NCBI GenBank assembly: GCA_002104985.1
Contig: MCGO01000071.1
Location: 124,001 to 188,000, forward strand
Direction: 5' to 3'
Origin: Rhizoclosmatium globosum
Lineage: Eukaryota; Chytridiomycota; Chytridiomycetes; Chytridiales; Chytriomycetaceae
DNA length: 64,000 nucleotides
Part shown: in pieces, positions 34,826 through 45,676 of the stretch
Layout of the letters: the number at the start of each line of letters is the position of its first letter
Position numbering within the stretch: the first letter of the stretch is position 1
Program-made: the position numbers and the translations under genes
Notes under the pieces: generated by a model
What the model saw: only the letters and a program-made list of their open reading frames with translations
Told to the model about the DNA's origin: nothing
Database searches by the model: none

Positions 34826-35316
34826 TTAAACAAAGGCAGCTTGAGCAATCTGTCTTCTGATTTGGCGCTCATCCTTCTCTCTTGCCACCTGCCCAATAAC
34901 ACCACCAAGGAACATACGAAGAGCCTCCTTGGACTCCTTCACAAAACCAGCAGGGTTCTTGATGCTCTTGACACCGGCCTCACGAGCAATGTTCAGAATC
35001 GCCTTAGCAAGAGCTTCGTTGTCCTTCTTCTCCGTTTCGCGTTCCTCGGGCGTCTTCGGGCGAGAGACTTTGAAAGTCTGGGCTGAGGCGCGTGTTTTGA
35101 AGCGGCGTTTCTCAGCGAGGGACACTGGTTGAAGTGAAGTTAGTTGTTGCTTTTGAGTCGGAGGAAAGAGGAAAGAGGAAAGAGGAGAAACAAACAAATG
35201 GGAACTCTGCGGCCGCGGTGGTCGACAAAGGCGGGGCGTTGTGGCTTCTGTTTTTAAAAGATGAAAGATGAGTGGGTGTCAGTTGAAGTATCGGGTTGCA
35301 GTCATACAAGAGGCAT
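34826..35316 (-). CDS. Small unrecognised basic/helical protein, 119 aa
   Basis: Three exons by frame joining: 35316-35308 (only three codons), 35247-35196 and 35124-34826. The protein begins MPLKPQRPAFVDHRGRRVP and continues LAEKRRFKTRASAQTF, RPKTPEERETEKKDN, NIAREAGVKSIKNPAGFV and ends REKDERQIRRQIAQAAFV. It is highly charged and predicted helical at the C-terminus. I do not recognise the family. The three-codon first exon is inferred, since no other ATG fits; the terminal exon alone is secure. It is divergently oriented to the Cep70-like gene. Confidence 0.5.
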
Positions 35317-35795
35317 TTGGTTGGTTTTCTTTGGGTTTTCTTTGAGAGGAGGAAAGCCAAGCAAGCACGTTCTCTTTGTTTGTTCTACTTTCTCGGACAA
35401 ACTATTCCAAGTGTAATGACGACACCAAACAGGAGCAGCACAAACCGTATGCACTTCAAACAGTGCTATTAATCTAATTCAAGTGAATAGAACGAGATCT
35501 ATCTGAGTTTGTATCGTATTTACTCGATGGAAGCGGCGTTGAGAATGTTGTTGACCTGCACCGACTTCGACGCGAACTCGAAGATGAGGCGTCAACAGCC
35601 TCGAGAAGTGGTTTGGATTGAGTTGGACTCAAGTAACTCGGCTTTAACACGTGGGCTTCGACAGGCCACAACACTCTCCTTCTTGGTCAAAATCAGGAGT
35701 CGCGCTCAATCTCGCCCGCTTCAACTGTAAACTCTCTCTTCTTCTTCTTCTTCTTCTTCGGCAATTAACTCATTTAAAAACTATCATAAAAACAG

Positions 35796-38700
35796 ACTCT
35801 GTCGCGCCATCGCTCTCAGCCGCACTTTGCCGACCTGCCAAACCACAAACTCGACGAATCGGACTTCAATGCCACGTCAACGCCTCTGCCAAATTCAAAG
35901 AAACAACAAATAACCCGCTCTTCTTCGGCTTTGATTGATTCAAGGCGACAGTCAACTCAGTCTCAACAGCAACAACAACCTCAACTTCAACAGCAGCAGC
36001 AGGACGACCCGTCCCTTACTATCCCTTCAAATATCCTCTCGTCAATTCTTTCAAATTCTTTCTCTACACCTGACGTGAAACCAGATCGTTCTGCTGAGAA
36101 ACCGATCCTTCCAAGACAGCCTTCAATCCCTCAAGTATCCATCCGTGACTCTGCAGCCTCAAGAGCTGCAGCTTCTGCTGCCGCCTCGCGTCAAAGCTCA
36201 ATGAAAGCTATGGATCAGTACATTTCTCAGATATCCGCTGCCACATCAGAACCAAAAAAGAATCTGGATTTGGATTTCGATTTGACTCAACGGAGACCAT
36301 CAAAGGGCGGTCCTCCTTCTTCTTTGTATGCTGAAAGTAGTGTTGCCGATCACACGGATATTCTTTCTTCTCTTCCTCCACCTTCCGCTTCTGAGAGAGT
36401 TACTGCTGTCGGTACTACAGGTGGACGAGTTAACCCTTATGTGAATTCACCTGATGATCCTTCGTATCGTGTTGTCCCCGCGAATCAGTCGGGTGTCGAT
36501 CGTGTTGATGAGTCGTTGCTCAAGATTTATAGGGAGCATGGTGGGTCGCTGGGGGCTGGTGTTTCTTCTAAAGATATGGGAAAAGAGGAGGTGAGGAATA
36601 TTTCTAGTGGTGTATGTGTGTGAGTGAAGGCCGTGTGAGCACGTGTGATCGAAGGACTTGTGGGTGAAGGGGGTGTGAGCGAAGCGAATGGGTTTTTGGC
36701 GTTAAACTTTGTGAGCGGAGCGAACGAGATGCAGCAGAGGATCTATACGCAGCGAACAGAATATAAGAGCGACGTCTACATCAACAATCTACAATGCCTG
36801 ATGATAATTTATAAGGATAAAGAGAGTGCACGCAATCCTTCAAGTGCGCGTGTCAATGAATGGATTACGTCTTCTTCATTGGAGGTACCTTTGTTTATTT
36901 TGACTTACAGAGTCCACAGAACTAATTCAATCCTACAGAAAGACCCAGCAGACGTACTTTTAACACAAGTCTCAAATCGATTAGATGCAATGGGCCTCCC
37001 ATCTCTCCACGCCTCATTATTCCAACCCTCAACCACAGCTCAAATTCTCCCCACAACTAGAACGGCCCAAAAACACCACCTCGCGCGCGTCCTCAACTCT
37101 CTCCTCGACCAACTTGCAAGTCGAACCCAAGACTGCCAAAACCTGGCCGACCGCGTCTCAGAAAGCCTGTCCGCGCGTCAAACCCTCGAACACCGCATCT
37201 CCGTCTTGGAAGCCGACGCGAAACGCGGGGAATCTAAAGACTGGAAGATCATTCAGGAGCAACAGGTACCCGGCTTGTTTATGTCCCCACTCTTCAACAA
37301 CTCAACACCAATTTTGAATAAGGACTCACTCCAAACAATGTCCTCCCAAATCGCCGTCCTAAAATCCGACCTCCTCACTGCAAAACACGACGCGGAAGAC
37401 GCGAAACACTTGCACACGCAACTCAAGAAACGCGTCGCTGAGCTTGAATCCGAGAAAATCGGCGTGCAAGCTGAATTGGACGCGTTTCGCAGTCGTGTTG
37501 AGAAGCAGAAACGGGTTGCTGAAGCTACTTTTGAGAAAGTCAGGGGACGGGAGGTTGGGAAGGGTGGGGCTGGGGATCGTGTTGTTACGGAGGTTGTTGA
37601 GGTTTATGAGGGGAGGTTGGAGGAGGTGAGGAGGGAGGTTGCGGAGTTAAGGTGTGTCTTTTGTTGTTGTTTTTTTTGTTTCTAGTATTTTATTGACGGT
37701 TTTGGGGGGCCAGGGCGTTCAAACAGTCAGTTTTGAGTGGGAAGGTTGATGTTACTGGGTCTTCGTTTGGGAGTCGGGGTGGAGGTGGTGGAGGTACGAG
37801 AGTTGTGGATTTAGACACGGAGATTGCGTCGTTGGAGGGAAGTGGGTTGCCGACCTCGCGACATTTTGTGCGACAAGGTGTGGATGGGGAGCAATATGTT
37901 GTTTCGTTGGATTCGCATAAAATGATTCATGCACAGAAGATGTTGGAGGAGCAGGTTAAGGTTGGAATAGTTCTTGGTTTGCCTGATTTAACTTGTTGGT
38001 GTAGGACTTACAAGATCGATTGGAAGTTTCACAACGGAATTTGAGAGAGACCACGCAGCAGGCTGAGTTGCTGCGCTTACAGCTTCTGGAGAATAAGCGG
38101 CCACAGTGGGTTGAACAGGCGAGGTCGGATCTCAGTTGAGTTAGTCAAATGTTGACGAACATCTAATTAAGAAGCAACAGACACAAGCTTATCAACGCGA
38201 GAACTTATCCGCCGTGACAAGAAGTCCTGGAAAATGAAGCTGTACCAAATCGATGCCATGAACCTTGACGAATGCCGCACCATGCTCAAAAGCGTCTGCA
38301 TCCACCTCGCAATATCATCTGTTCCATCCCTCCTTCCTGGTCTCGCTGCAATCGACCACACATTACGTCTCCTACCACAACTCCAGTCCTTCATCTCTCA
38401 AATCGACGAGCTCGTCAAAACACACTACACCTCCCTGTTTTCAAACAACCCGGCTTCGGATACGTCTCACGACAAAAATCCGTTCACTGAGCAAGTCAAG
38501 AATCTGGACGATTTAGTACGCGTTGTAGGTATGTGGGCGAAGGCAGGACACGAAAGCGAAGGGCTGAAGGAGTTTCGGCGTACGATTCATAGGTCTTTGG
38601 GTGTACGTGAGTCTGGCGGATCTGTTGCAGGGTGTTTGGAGGTGATTTCGCGGTTGAAGGAGAGGGTTGGTGTTGTTCCTGAGGGGTTGGGGTCTCGGGG

Positions 38701-39730
38701 TGATGGCGAGTATAAACAGGTTCTGGAAGATGTTTGTCGGGTTCTTGGAGTTCGGGAGATGGACGGGCGTGATGTTGTTGAGGTTTGTAGACGCGTTGTT
38801 GGTGAATTGAGAGGGTTGGAAGAGTTTCGGGATGGGGTTTGTAGGGGGTTGAGAGTTCGTGTTTCTGGACGTATTTTGGAGGAGTGTTTGGAGAAGGTTG
38901 AGGAATTGAAAAAGGGTGGTGATGGAGTAGATGCGAGGATGGACGAGTTTTTGGGAAGCTTGCATCGAGTTTTGGGAGTGAATCGACGCGATGGGAGTTT
39001 GGAAGATTGTTTGGAGGTTGTAAGAGTTCTCGTTGAGAAGGGTCGGGGTTCGCCTCAGGTGAGTTATACGTCTGGAAGAGGAAATTATACTTACATGGTA
39101 TTTTCAGGTACAGAAACAGAACCATGAACTGTATTCTCGCATCGTGACGCATTTCATGGAGTTATTTGAAGTCAAAAATGTAGACGAAGTGTTGACTGCT
39201 GTGAATGAGCTTTATGTCATGTGGGCTGAAAAGAATGCAGGCGTCGCGAGATTACGAAGCGCGTTGAGGAACTGTGGATCAGTTGATAACTCGGTTTTGG
39301 AGACACCAGGGCTGGTTCTGGCAAAAGCGGCGGATTTAATTGATTCCATTGCATCAGGTTTGAGTGATTCTTGTCTTATTAGTGTCTTAATCGTTCATTA
39401 TTAGAACAAGTCGCTCAGCAACAACTAAGGTCTTCTCTTTCAGGGCGAGTTAGTCAATCTCGGCCTCAAAACGATGCATCGTTGGATCCTTTTAACGACG
39501 CGTTTCTGCAAGCTGTTGCATCTGCTGCAAAGCAAGATGATAGCTTGGGACATGTATCTATTCCGTTAGATTGGGCTGACGAGGAGCAAGAACAGCGGCA
39601 GCAGTTTCAGCAACAGCCGTCGGAGCATGGCAACAACAGCCGAACAAGTGTTGGACAAAAAAATCGATCGTGGAATGAAATCAGTTCAAGTATCCGTAGT
39701 TTGACGAGTGGATTTGGGGCCAAGGAATAA
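35796..39730 (+). CDS. Cep70-like centrosomal coiled-coil protein (5' end unresolved)
   Basis: Large plus-strand gene. The secure coding sequence starts after an acceptor at 35795; no in-frame ATG lies in that exon, so the first exon is upstream, probably within 35500-35720. Introns: 36591-36938 (348 nt, unusually long), 37266-37322, one near 37653-37715, one near 37957-38004, one near 38136-38183 and two near 39060-39108 and 39357-39444. The Gln-rich N-terminus is followed by long coiled coils (37140-38100). Then STRELIRRDKKSWKMKLYQI, and four to five ~40-residue repeats (FRRTIHRSLGV..., LEDVCRVLGV..., FRDGVCRGLRV..., FLGSLHRVLGV..., THFMELFEV...), and a final NELYVMWAEKNAGVARLRSAL. This layout suggests Cep70, a centriole/centrosome protein. 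I am confident it is one coiled-coil gene and moderately confident of the family. Confidence 0.55.
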
Positions 39731-40219
39731 AGTTCCAATAAACCTGATCTTATCTGTCATAAGGCCTCTATAAAGACACGGAAAATTATAAAAGTGTCAT
39801 TTAATTGCTTGAAATTTGAATGGTGATATAGTGAAATTCATTATGAAATTGCAGCGGATTGCAAACATTGAAACCTCGCATGTCGCTCATAACCACGCTC
39901 TGTTTCAAATGCATCAGTACTTAGATCCATTTCTCACCGTCCAAGCACAGCTGGCTATGTGGAGCACTTGTTCTTACTTTACTATGGGTGTGAGCTGTTA
40001 AAATGCTGGCCATTTGAGCCCAAATCACAAAGTGGGAACAATTACAACCTGTTTGTTATGCATCATGACTAGTAATGATTTCAAAACTGGCAGTGGGTTA
40101 AGTGAGTCGAGATTGAACATCAACGCCACAATTAGATCTGTTCGCCGAATCACAATCTTTCGTTTTTAAGAACACCTTTCGTTCACCCAGACGTATGTTA
40201 CCAAAAAGGAGGCAATTTA
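39731..40219. other. Intergenic, nothing recognised
   Basis: AT-rich gap between the Cep70-like and Crinkler-like genes; a 60-codon frame at 39816 has no support. Confidence 0.5.
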
Positions 40220-42484
40220 ATGAAACAATTTTTTTCAAATTTTATGGACTTGTATGTTCGCCACTTGGGCAAGTTGCCAGTTCGTATCAACCCACTTTGG
40301 ATAGGCGAAACAAGGCGAAATAGGCCGTTACTTATTGTCGCTCATTTGATTGAAGAGTTCTTCTCATCGGCTTCTCCTGCCGAACTTGAGCAAGGTCAGT
40401 ATAGCATTCATACCGTAGTCAATGGTATCGAAGCTCTCCTTCCCGGAAGCCAGCTTCTTTCAGAAATACCAAGTACTGCATCGACATATGGAAATCCTCT
40501 TATCATCACAAGCGGCAGTGGTAAGTGGGGATCCAAATTTAGTATCGAACTTACTATTTTGAAAACAGCACAGCATACAGCCAAGACAATAGAGGGCAAC
40601 CATATTGATAAGAAATTGATAGGTATTTCATTGACACAACCGCTACTGAGATTTCACGGCAATGAGGCTGTGGTCTTTGTTCATCCGAAATATCTCTCAA
40701 CTATGGCGACATTCAAATCGTTTGCTGATACGATTCAGCCTGGAGTGAAGAATTGGCAAATATATTCTGTGAACATAGATGGAAATCTGAGTTCTCTGGA
40801 TTCCCAGACCTTAGTTGGTCACAAAAAGTTCTTCATGGCACCTGCCAGTATTGACGTTCTATCCCTCAAAATAAGTCCTCCAGGCTCTACGAAATATTTG
40901 TGCATGGAAAATATCGAGGAGTGTGGATACTCTCCACGTTGGGATGGCGAGGGTGGAACAGTATTACCAAAACAAAATTCACAATCGTCGACTTTTGAGT
41001 CAATCGATCCATCTTCTCCGATGACATTGCCAAGGCTACATTGCTTAAGCTTAATTACCACCCAACTTGAAACTTCGCCTGTGCTGTTAATTCGTGCACC
41101 GCCGTCATCAGGAAAAACTTCCACGGCACTGTTACTGGAAGGTCATCTCCTCAAATCAATTGGACTGAGAGTAGTTCGAATTTCGTGCTTGTGGCTGATG
41201 CAATCGTGGGGAACTGTGTTTAATGATGCTTGGTCTCAGCTCTTTGGTATATCATTTGAGGAGTGGAAAACGCAGCCAATTTCAACTATAGTATTGATTG
41301 ACGAAGCTCAAATATTATACACGGAGTACCTTGACTTTTGGGATGGGATAAAATTGATGGGCCAGGGTCGCTATCCATTCTTGAAAATAGTTCTTTTTGC
41401 CGCTTATGGTTACCACGGAGCCGGGGGGTTCAGAGGAACGCCAGTTGATATCACTGCATGTCTTGGACTAAACGACCTCTGTTTAAGTGAAGAAGAAGCA
41501 GGGGTGTTTATGACCGCATACTTTGCAGAAAAGAGGCTTTTTAGTGAAGATATTAATGAAGCAGCGGGCCTTTTGTTTTCAATGACAAGTGGTCACGTCG
41601 GGCTATGTAAAAACATTATGGAATCTGTACATAATCAAGTCGTGTATACTGGCCGGCAGAATAGGCTCTATAATTTCCAAATTGGAGAATTAATTAAGCT
41701 CTTCAACTCACCAAGAACTTACTCAGCCGTTTATTCTGCTCGAGCTTTTCACAATTTTCATGAACTTTCGAGGGACCAGATTGGATGTATGGAAGCGATT
41801 CGAAAATTGTTTCATCAAGGTTTCTTGCTCAACAATATCCCAAACCGAGCCGACCTCCTCACCTACGGGTTTGTTCGCGAAGAAAATGACAAGCTTGTTC
41901 TGTTTGCACCTATAGCCGCTGTATATCTGAAATCCATTGTTCTGGGGAGTTTCCAACAAAGTACCAATGATCCAACCTGCTTATATGAATTTGTGATATC
42001 TGCTTGCCGAAATATGAATTCTTCAACACTCTCTGAGTCTCTTGGCAAGACAGTTAAAAACGGAACACCTCTGGAGAGACTCTGGCAAATGGAGTTTTGG
42101 CGTGGTGGAATGATGGCTTTAGGGCCAAATTCAATTATTAGTCCCGATGTTGGTGCTCTCTTTGGTGTCAAGGGTTTCATTGACTTCACTGTACAATGCC
42201 ATTATAACCCTATGAGAAGTACATTCCTATCTTTCTGGGGTATTGAATTACTGCGTGAAAGAAAAAGCTTGAATGAACATTGCCAACGGTTCGACGTTTT
42301 AAGTGGTGGAAAGTATTCGAAACTTGTTGACGCATTCGACGAATTTGTTATCATTGACTTCCGAAAGTTCCGGCCCCGAACGTTCATCAAAAATGTCATC
42401 TATGTAGTTTATTCAACAGATTTTTCATCAATGGATATCATGGGAGAAGGGATGAAGGAAACAAGTATTTCCTTACTGCAATAA
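40220..42484 (+). CDS. Crinkler-like protein: P-loop NTPase plus PD-(D/E)XK-type nuclease
   Basis: Intronless, 754 residues, in contrast to its intron-rich neighbours. Residues ~1-270 have no recognised fold. A P-loop lies at about 292-300 (RAPPSSGKTST) and Walker B at about 357 (TIVLIDEAQ); KIVLFAAYGY is a sensor-like strand, typical of the STAND-like NTPases of Crinkler (CRN) proteins in chytrids, oomycetes and Mucoromycota. The C-terminal ~150 residues (WQMEFWRGGMMAL; GVKGFIDFTVQ; SFWGIELLRERKSLNEH) look like the PD-(D/E)XK nuclease that follows the NTPase in these proteins, with Asp in FIDF and Glu in IELLRE as candidate metal ligands. The CRN ubiquitin-like header and secretion signal are not evident at the N-terminus. 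The role (host-directed effector or intragenomic conflict) is inferred from the family only. Confidence 0.6.
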   Translation: MKQFFSNFMDLYVRHLGKLPVRINPLWIGETRRNRPLLIVAHLIEEFFSSASPAELEQGQYSIHTVVNGIEALLPGSQLLSEIPSTASTYGNPLIITSGSGKWGSKFSIELTILKTAQHTAKTIEGNHIDKKLIGISLTQPLLRFHGNEAVVFVHPKYLSTMATFKSFADTIQPGVKNWQIYSVNIDGNLSSLDSQTLVGHKKFFMAPASIDVLSLKISPPGSTKYLCMENIEECGYSPRWDGEGGTVLPKQNSQSSTFESIDPSSPMTLPRLHCLSLITTQLETSPVLLIRAPPSSGKTSTALLLEGHLLKSIGLRVVRISCLWLMQSWGTVFNDAWSQLFGISFEEWKTQPISTIVLIDEAQILYTEYLDFWDGIKLMGQGRYPFLKIVLFAAYGYHGAGGFRGTPVDITACLGLNDLCLSEEEAGVFMTAYFAEKRLFSEDINEAAGLLFSMTSGHVGLCKNIMESVHNQVVYTGRQNRLYNFQIGELIKLFNSPRTYSAVYSARAFHNFHELSRDQIGCMEAIRKLFHQGFLLNNIPNRADLLTYGFVREENDKLVLFAPIAAVYLKSIVLGSFQQSTNDPTCLYEFVISACRNMNSSTLSESLGKTVKNGTPLERLWQMEFWRGGMMALGPNSIISPDVGALFGVKGFIDFTVQCHYNPMRSTFLSFWGIELLRERKSLNEHCQRFDVLSGGKYSKLVDAFDEFVIIDFRKFRPRTFIKNVIYVVYSTDFSSMDIMGEGMKETSISLLQ

Positions 42485-42582
42485 ATACAGTCATTTATCA
42501 TTTGTTTTTTGGAGGCAATGTGAGGACAAGAAGGTATGAGTGGCGTTTGCAAGAAAGAACTCCAGAATCACCACCACTTTGA

Positions 42583-43596
42583 ATGGCTACAGACAAGTAC
42601 CAGAAGGTCACAACCACGACAACACAAACGATCACAGCTGCAGATGGCACGAAGACCACTTCCAGCACTGTAACGTCTGTGTACAAGGCTCTTGAAGCAC
42701 TGGCGGTAACGGACCGGAACACAGAAGGAACCGGAACAGCTGAATCTCTTTCATCCCTTTTTCTTTCACACCGCTCCATCCGTAGTTACACGGATCAAGA
42801 AGTTCCACCAGAGCTGATCCGCACTGCCATTGAAGAGTCGATCGCTGGTGCATCTAGTTCCGGCAACCTGAACTCGTTCTCGTTGATTGTGACTCGTGAT
42901 CCCGAGAGCAAGAAACGACTTAGGGAGTTGCATGAAGACCAGGACATGGTTACGGAATGCTCCGTTGTAATCACAGTGTGTGCTGATTGGTTCCGTGTTC
43001 GAGAGTGGCTGAAGTCCCAGAACGCCAAAGACAACTTTGACAACTTCTTCGGGTATCATGTCGCTGTTGTTGATGCTGTTATTGTTGCGCAGAATTTGGC
43101 GTTGGCACTTGAGTCGAGAGGATTGGGGATTTGTTATCTTGGAACGACTTTGAATAATATGGAAACGTGAGTGGTCTTTGGCAGGTTTATAATTGCTTTC
43201 TAATTGCATTTGACATGTAGTATTTCTGAGCATTTGCAGCTTCCCGACACTGTCATTCCAATCACGACACTCACTGTTGGCTATCCAGCTGAAAACCCAT
43301 CAAAGAGAGACAGATTGCCCACAAAGGCTTACATTCACGAAGAAGTGTACAGAAAGCCGGATGCTGAAGAACTTTCTGAGGTGTATGCATCCAGAGAAAA
43401 GAAGGGATGGGAGCGGTATAATGCGCATCCAGAACTGAAAAAGATTATTGATGAGAATGGTATCAAGAATCTAGCAGAGTTTTACACCAGTGATTTCAAG
43501 TACCCAGAATCCATGACCCTGCGCGATGGAAGAATGATCTTTGACTTTTTGGAGAAAAAGAACTTTACCGCTATGGATTCCCCCAAGGAGGAATAA
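42583..43596 (+). CDS. Nitroreductase-family FMN oxidoreductase (NfsA-like)
   Basis: Exons 42583-43166 and 43221-43596, 319 residues. A Thr-rich N-terminal extension (VTTTTTQTITAADGTKTTSS) of about 55 residues precedes the nitroreductase fold. SHRSIRSYTDQEVP is the FMN phosphate-binding R-x-S-x-R-x-(Y/F) motif, SSGNLNSFS the second FMN contact, and ALALESRGLGICYLGT the Gly-rich segment near the isoalloxazine. TVGYPAENPSKRDRLP at the start of exon 2 is the NfsA/FRP-type P-x-x-R-L-P end. Predicted NAD(P)H-dependent reduction of flavin, nitroaromatics or quinones. No targeting signal is clear. It lies about 100 bp downstream of the Crinkler-like gene. Confidence 0.85.
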
Positions 43597-43768
43597 AAAT
43601 GCTGATTAGTCATTTGTTTAATCTTGTGTCATGGTTTTCCCAGCCACTGGTCTGTTTATGACTGTTTCTCTAAATCATGAACCTCTTTTCTGTTAATGAG
43701 ATAAATATGAACGATAGAACACATTGGTCTTGGCGCTGAATTGGCTTGTGAGGTGCGTGCCTGTCGGG

Positions 43769-44452
43769 ATGACAAAATCTCTTTCACCAACACAACACAA
43801 GCATATGACTACGTCACCTCCACCTCCAGGCACCTATTCATACGTCAACACGATATGCAACGGAGCAATACCGAAAGGGACGCCGACCAGACCGTGGCGG
43901 GATGGCTGCCTGGCCACCTTCACCCTCTCGTCTGATCCACAGCACCAAACGGGAGACATCCAGCCTGCCCTGTTCCCGCCAAAAGAAGGTTGCGGACCAG
44001 CTGATCTGACTGGCCGGGTTGCAATGTACTTTCCAGCTCCAGTGCGGAGTTGGGGTTTTGGAACGCTGGTCGACACCAACACTGACTCGCACGGCAATCT
44101 CATCAATCCCGACCTGCTTGTGTTTGCTGTTGCTTGGTTCGCGGGGAAGAACCAGCCATCGTGCAAAGTCTACTGGAAACTGGACTCCAAAACAGTTCCT
44201 CAGAACCCTCAATTGCCTTCTTCTGCTGCTGGATTAGCAGCATCCAAACTTGTTCCGATATCAAGCGCTGCTCCAAGCGGGACCTCAGGAGCTGCAATCA
44301 ACAATGTGGCTGTTTCCACATTCACAGCTACCATCCATATACCACACAGCACCACCAGCTCTATACCTTCATCAAAAAAGTCAGGGTCTTCTCGCCTTAA
44401 ACTGCCTTTCTTGTTTGTATTGGCAGTAAGCTGTTTTCTCCTTAATCCTTAA
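43769..44452 (+). CDS. Unrecognised protein with GPI-type C-terminus
   Basis: Frame from ATG 43769 (or 43805) to 44452, about 228 residues. Contains CNGAIPKGTPTRPWRDGCLA, LTGRVAMYFPAPVRSWGFG, LVFAVAWFAGKNQPSCKVYW: a beta-rich domain with two or three likely disulphides. Then a Ser/Ala/Thr-rich stalk and a C-terminal hydrophobic stretch (LKLPFLFVLAVSCFLLNP), typical of a GPI signal. An N-terminal signal peptide is not visible from either ATG. A non-ATG upstream reading (LVLALNWLV) is hydrophobic, so an unspliced or missed first exon is likely. Confidence 0.5.
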   Translation: MTKSLSPTQHKHMTTSPPPPGTYSYVNTICNGAIPKGTPTRPWRDGCLATFTLSSDPQHQTGDIQPALFPPKEGCGPADLTGRVAMYFPAPVRSWGFGTLVDTNTDSHGNLINPDLLVFAVAWFAGKNQPSCKVYWKLDSKTVPQNPQLPSSAAGLAASKLVPISSAAPSGTSGAAINNVAVSTFTATIHIPHSTTSSIPSSKKSGSSRLKLPFLFVLAVSCFLLNP

Positions 44453-44530
44453 CTTAATTATAATCAGACACATTTATATGAGACAAAAATAAATATAGAT
44501 AAATGTTTAAATAATATTTAATTGTGCAAA

Positions 44531-45553
44531 CTACCACTCTTGAACTGTCTTTAACTCCTGCATCAACCTGTCAACAACCCAAGACTCAATTTCCACCATT
44601 CGTGGGGGTTTTGCTTCAATTTTTGCATCCATTTTGACAGCTTTATCATTCAGAACCGTTTTCATACTGTCCCACTGAGCCAAAATCGCGTCCACTTCTT
44701 TTCTACGGCTCTCATGACACTTATGCAACGCTTTGATTCGATCTTGCAAAGATAGGATACTTGATTTTGTATTCCCTTCCAACACACCACTTCCAAGACT
44801 CTTACTTGTTCTCAACAACCGGGCATCAGGCGCACGAACCGACGGACTGACACCATGAATCTTATCAATCTCCGCCAACAAATACTTTTTACGCAGCTCC
44901 TTCTCAAGAGAAGCTACCTGAGCCGTCGGGACTTCAACGTCAACTCCAATCGTGTCCATTGCTTCGCCAAACTTGAGTTCTGCACGGGTGCAACCGAATA
45001 CGCGTTCAAAGAGGGCAAAGAGGGAGGATTCGCGGTCTTTCCATGTCATCCATCCGAGTTTTGTGTGGAAGGCCATGTGGAGGGTTGTTGTCGGGGTTCC
45101 GATGAGGGGTGTTGAAGCCGTGGTGGCGGCTGAAAGAATATCAGAAGATCCCCATGGAGTTTCTGGACGGGATGGAGCGGGAGAGGCTACTCCTGAAGAG
45201 TTAAGCGCAGGTGTAGAAGATGAAGGAACTGACGTTGTGCTGTGGCGAAGAGGTTGTTGCGTGTATTGTGGGGACGTGAAGCTTTGTGGCGGAACAGTCA
45301 ATGAGTTTCTGTGCGAGTTTGGAGCTGAACCCTGACACGAGTGATATTCGCTTTCTTGTGTTGCAAGTTGTTGGAGCTGAGTCGGACTTTCGACGTTCTC
45401 GACACTGATACTGATTGATTGGCTGTCTGAGTTGACTTCAGTTAGAGTAGCTGATCCTGTTATGGTCCCTGGCGCAGAATCTGAAGGAACTTGCTTAGCC
45501 GCAGTTGGAAGGGCGGGAAGGCTGTCGGAATGTGTGACATCTGTGAGATCCAT
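44531..45553 (-). CDS. Unrecognised protein, disordered N-terminus and helical C-terminus
   Basis: Intronless, 340 residues from ATG 45553 to 44531. Residues 1-170 are Ser/Thr/Pro/Gln-rich and disordered. GWMTWKDRESSLFALFERVF begins a compact region, followed by helices with heptads (ASLEKELRKKYLLAEIDKI; LSLQDRIKALHKCHESRRKE) and the tail VVDRLMQELKTVQEW. No known motif. It is divergent from kexin copy 2 (starts 124 bp apart), so the two may share a bidirectional promoter. Confidence 0.6.
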   Translation of the reverse strand: MDLTDVTHSDSLPALPTAAKQVPSDSAPGTITGSATLTEVNSDSQSISISVENVESPTQLQQLATQESEYHSCQGSAPNSHRNSLTVPPQSFTSPQYTQQPLRHSTTSVPSSSTPALNSSGVASPAPSRPETPWGSSDILSAATTASTPLIGTPTTTLHMAFHTKLGWMTWKDRESSLFALFERVFGCTRAELKFGEAMDTIGVDVEVPTAQVASLEKELRKKYLLAEIDKIHGVSPSVRAPDARLLRTSKSLGSGVLEGNTKSSILSLQDRIKALHKCHESRRKEVDAILAQWDSMKTVLNDKAVKMDAKIEAKPPRMVEIESWVVDRLMQELKTVQEW

Positions 45554-45676
45554 TGTTGAATCTTTTATGAAAAATAACAATGGCTCTACAATAAATCTTG
45601 GAAATTATCGAAGCAATTTTGATAAGCCAGACCAACCTCAAAAAGTGTGGCTTAGAAGTTCCTTCAACCTCAAGAC

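Noticed and set aside
38496..39152. 218-codon minus-strand frame opposite the Cep70-like gene
   Set aside because: Pro/Gln/His-rich antisense shadow of the Leu/Gly/Val-coding exon; no start or splice logic.
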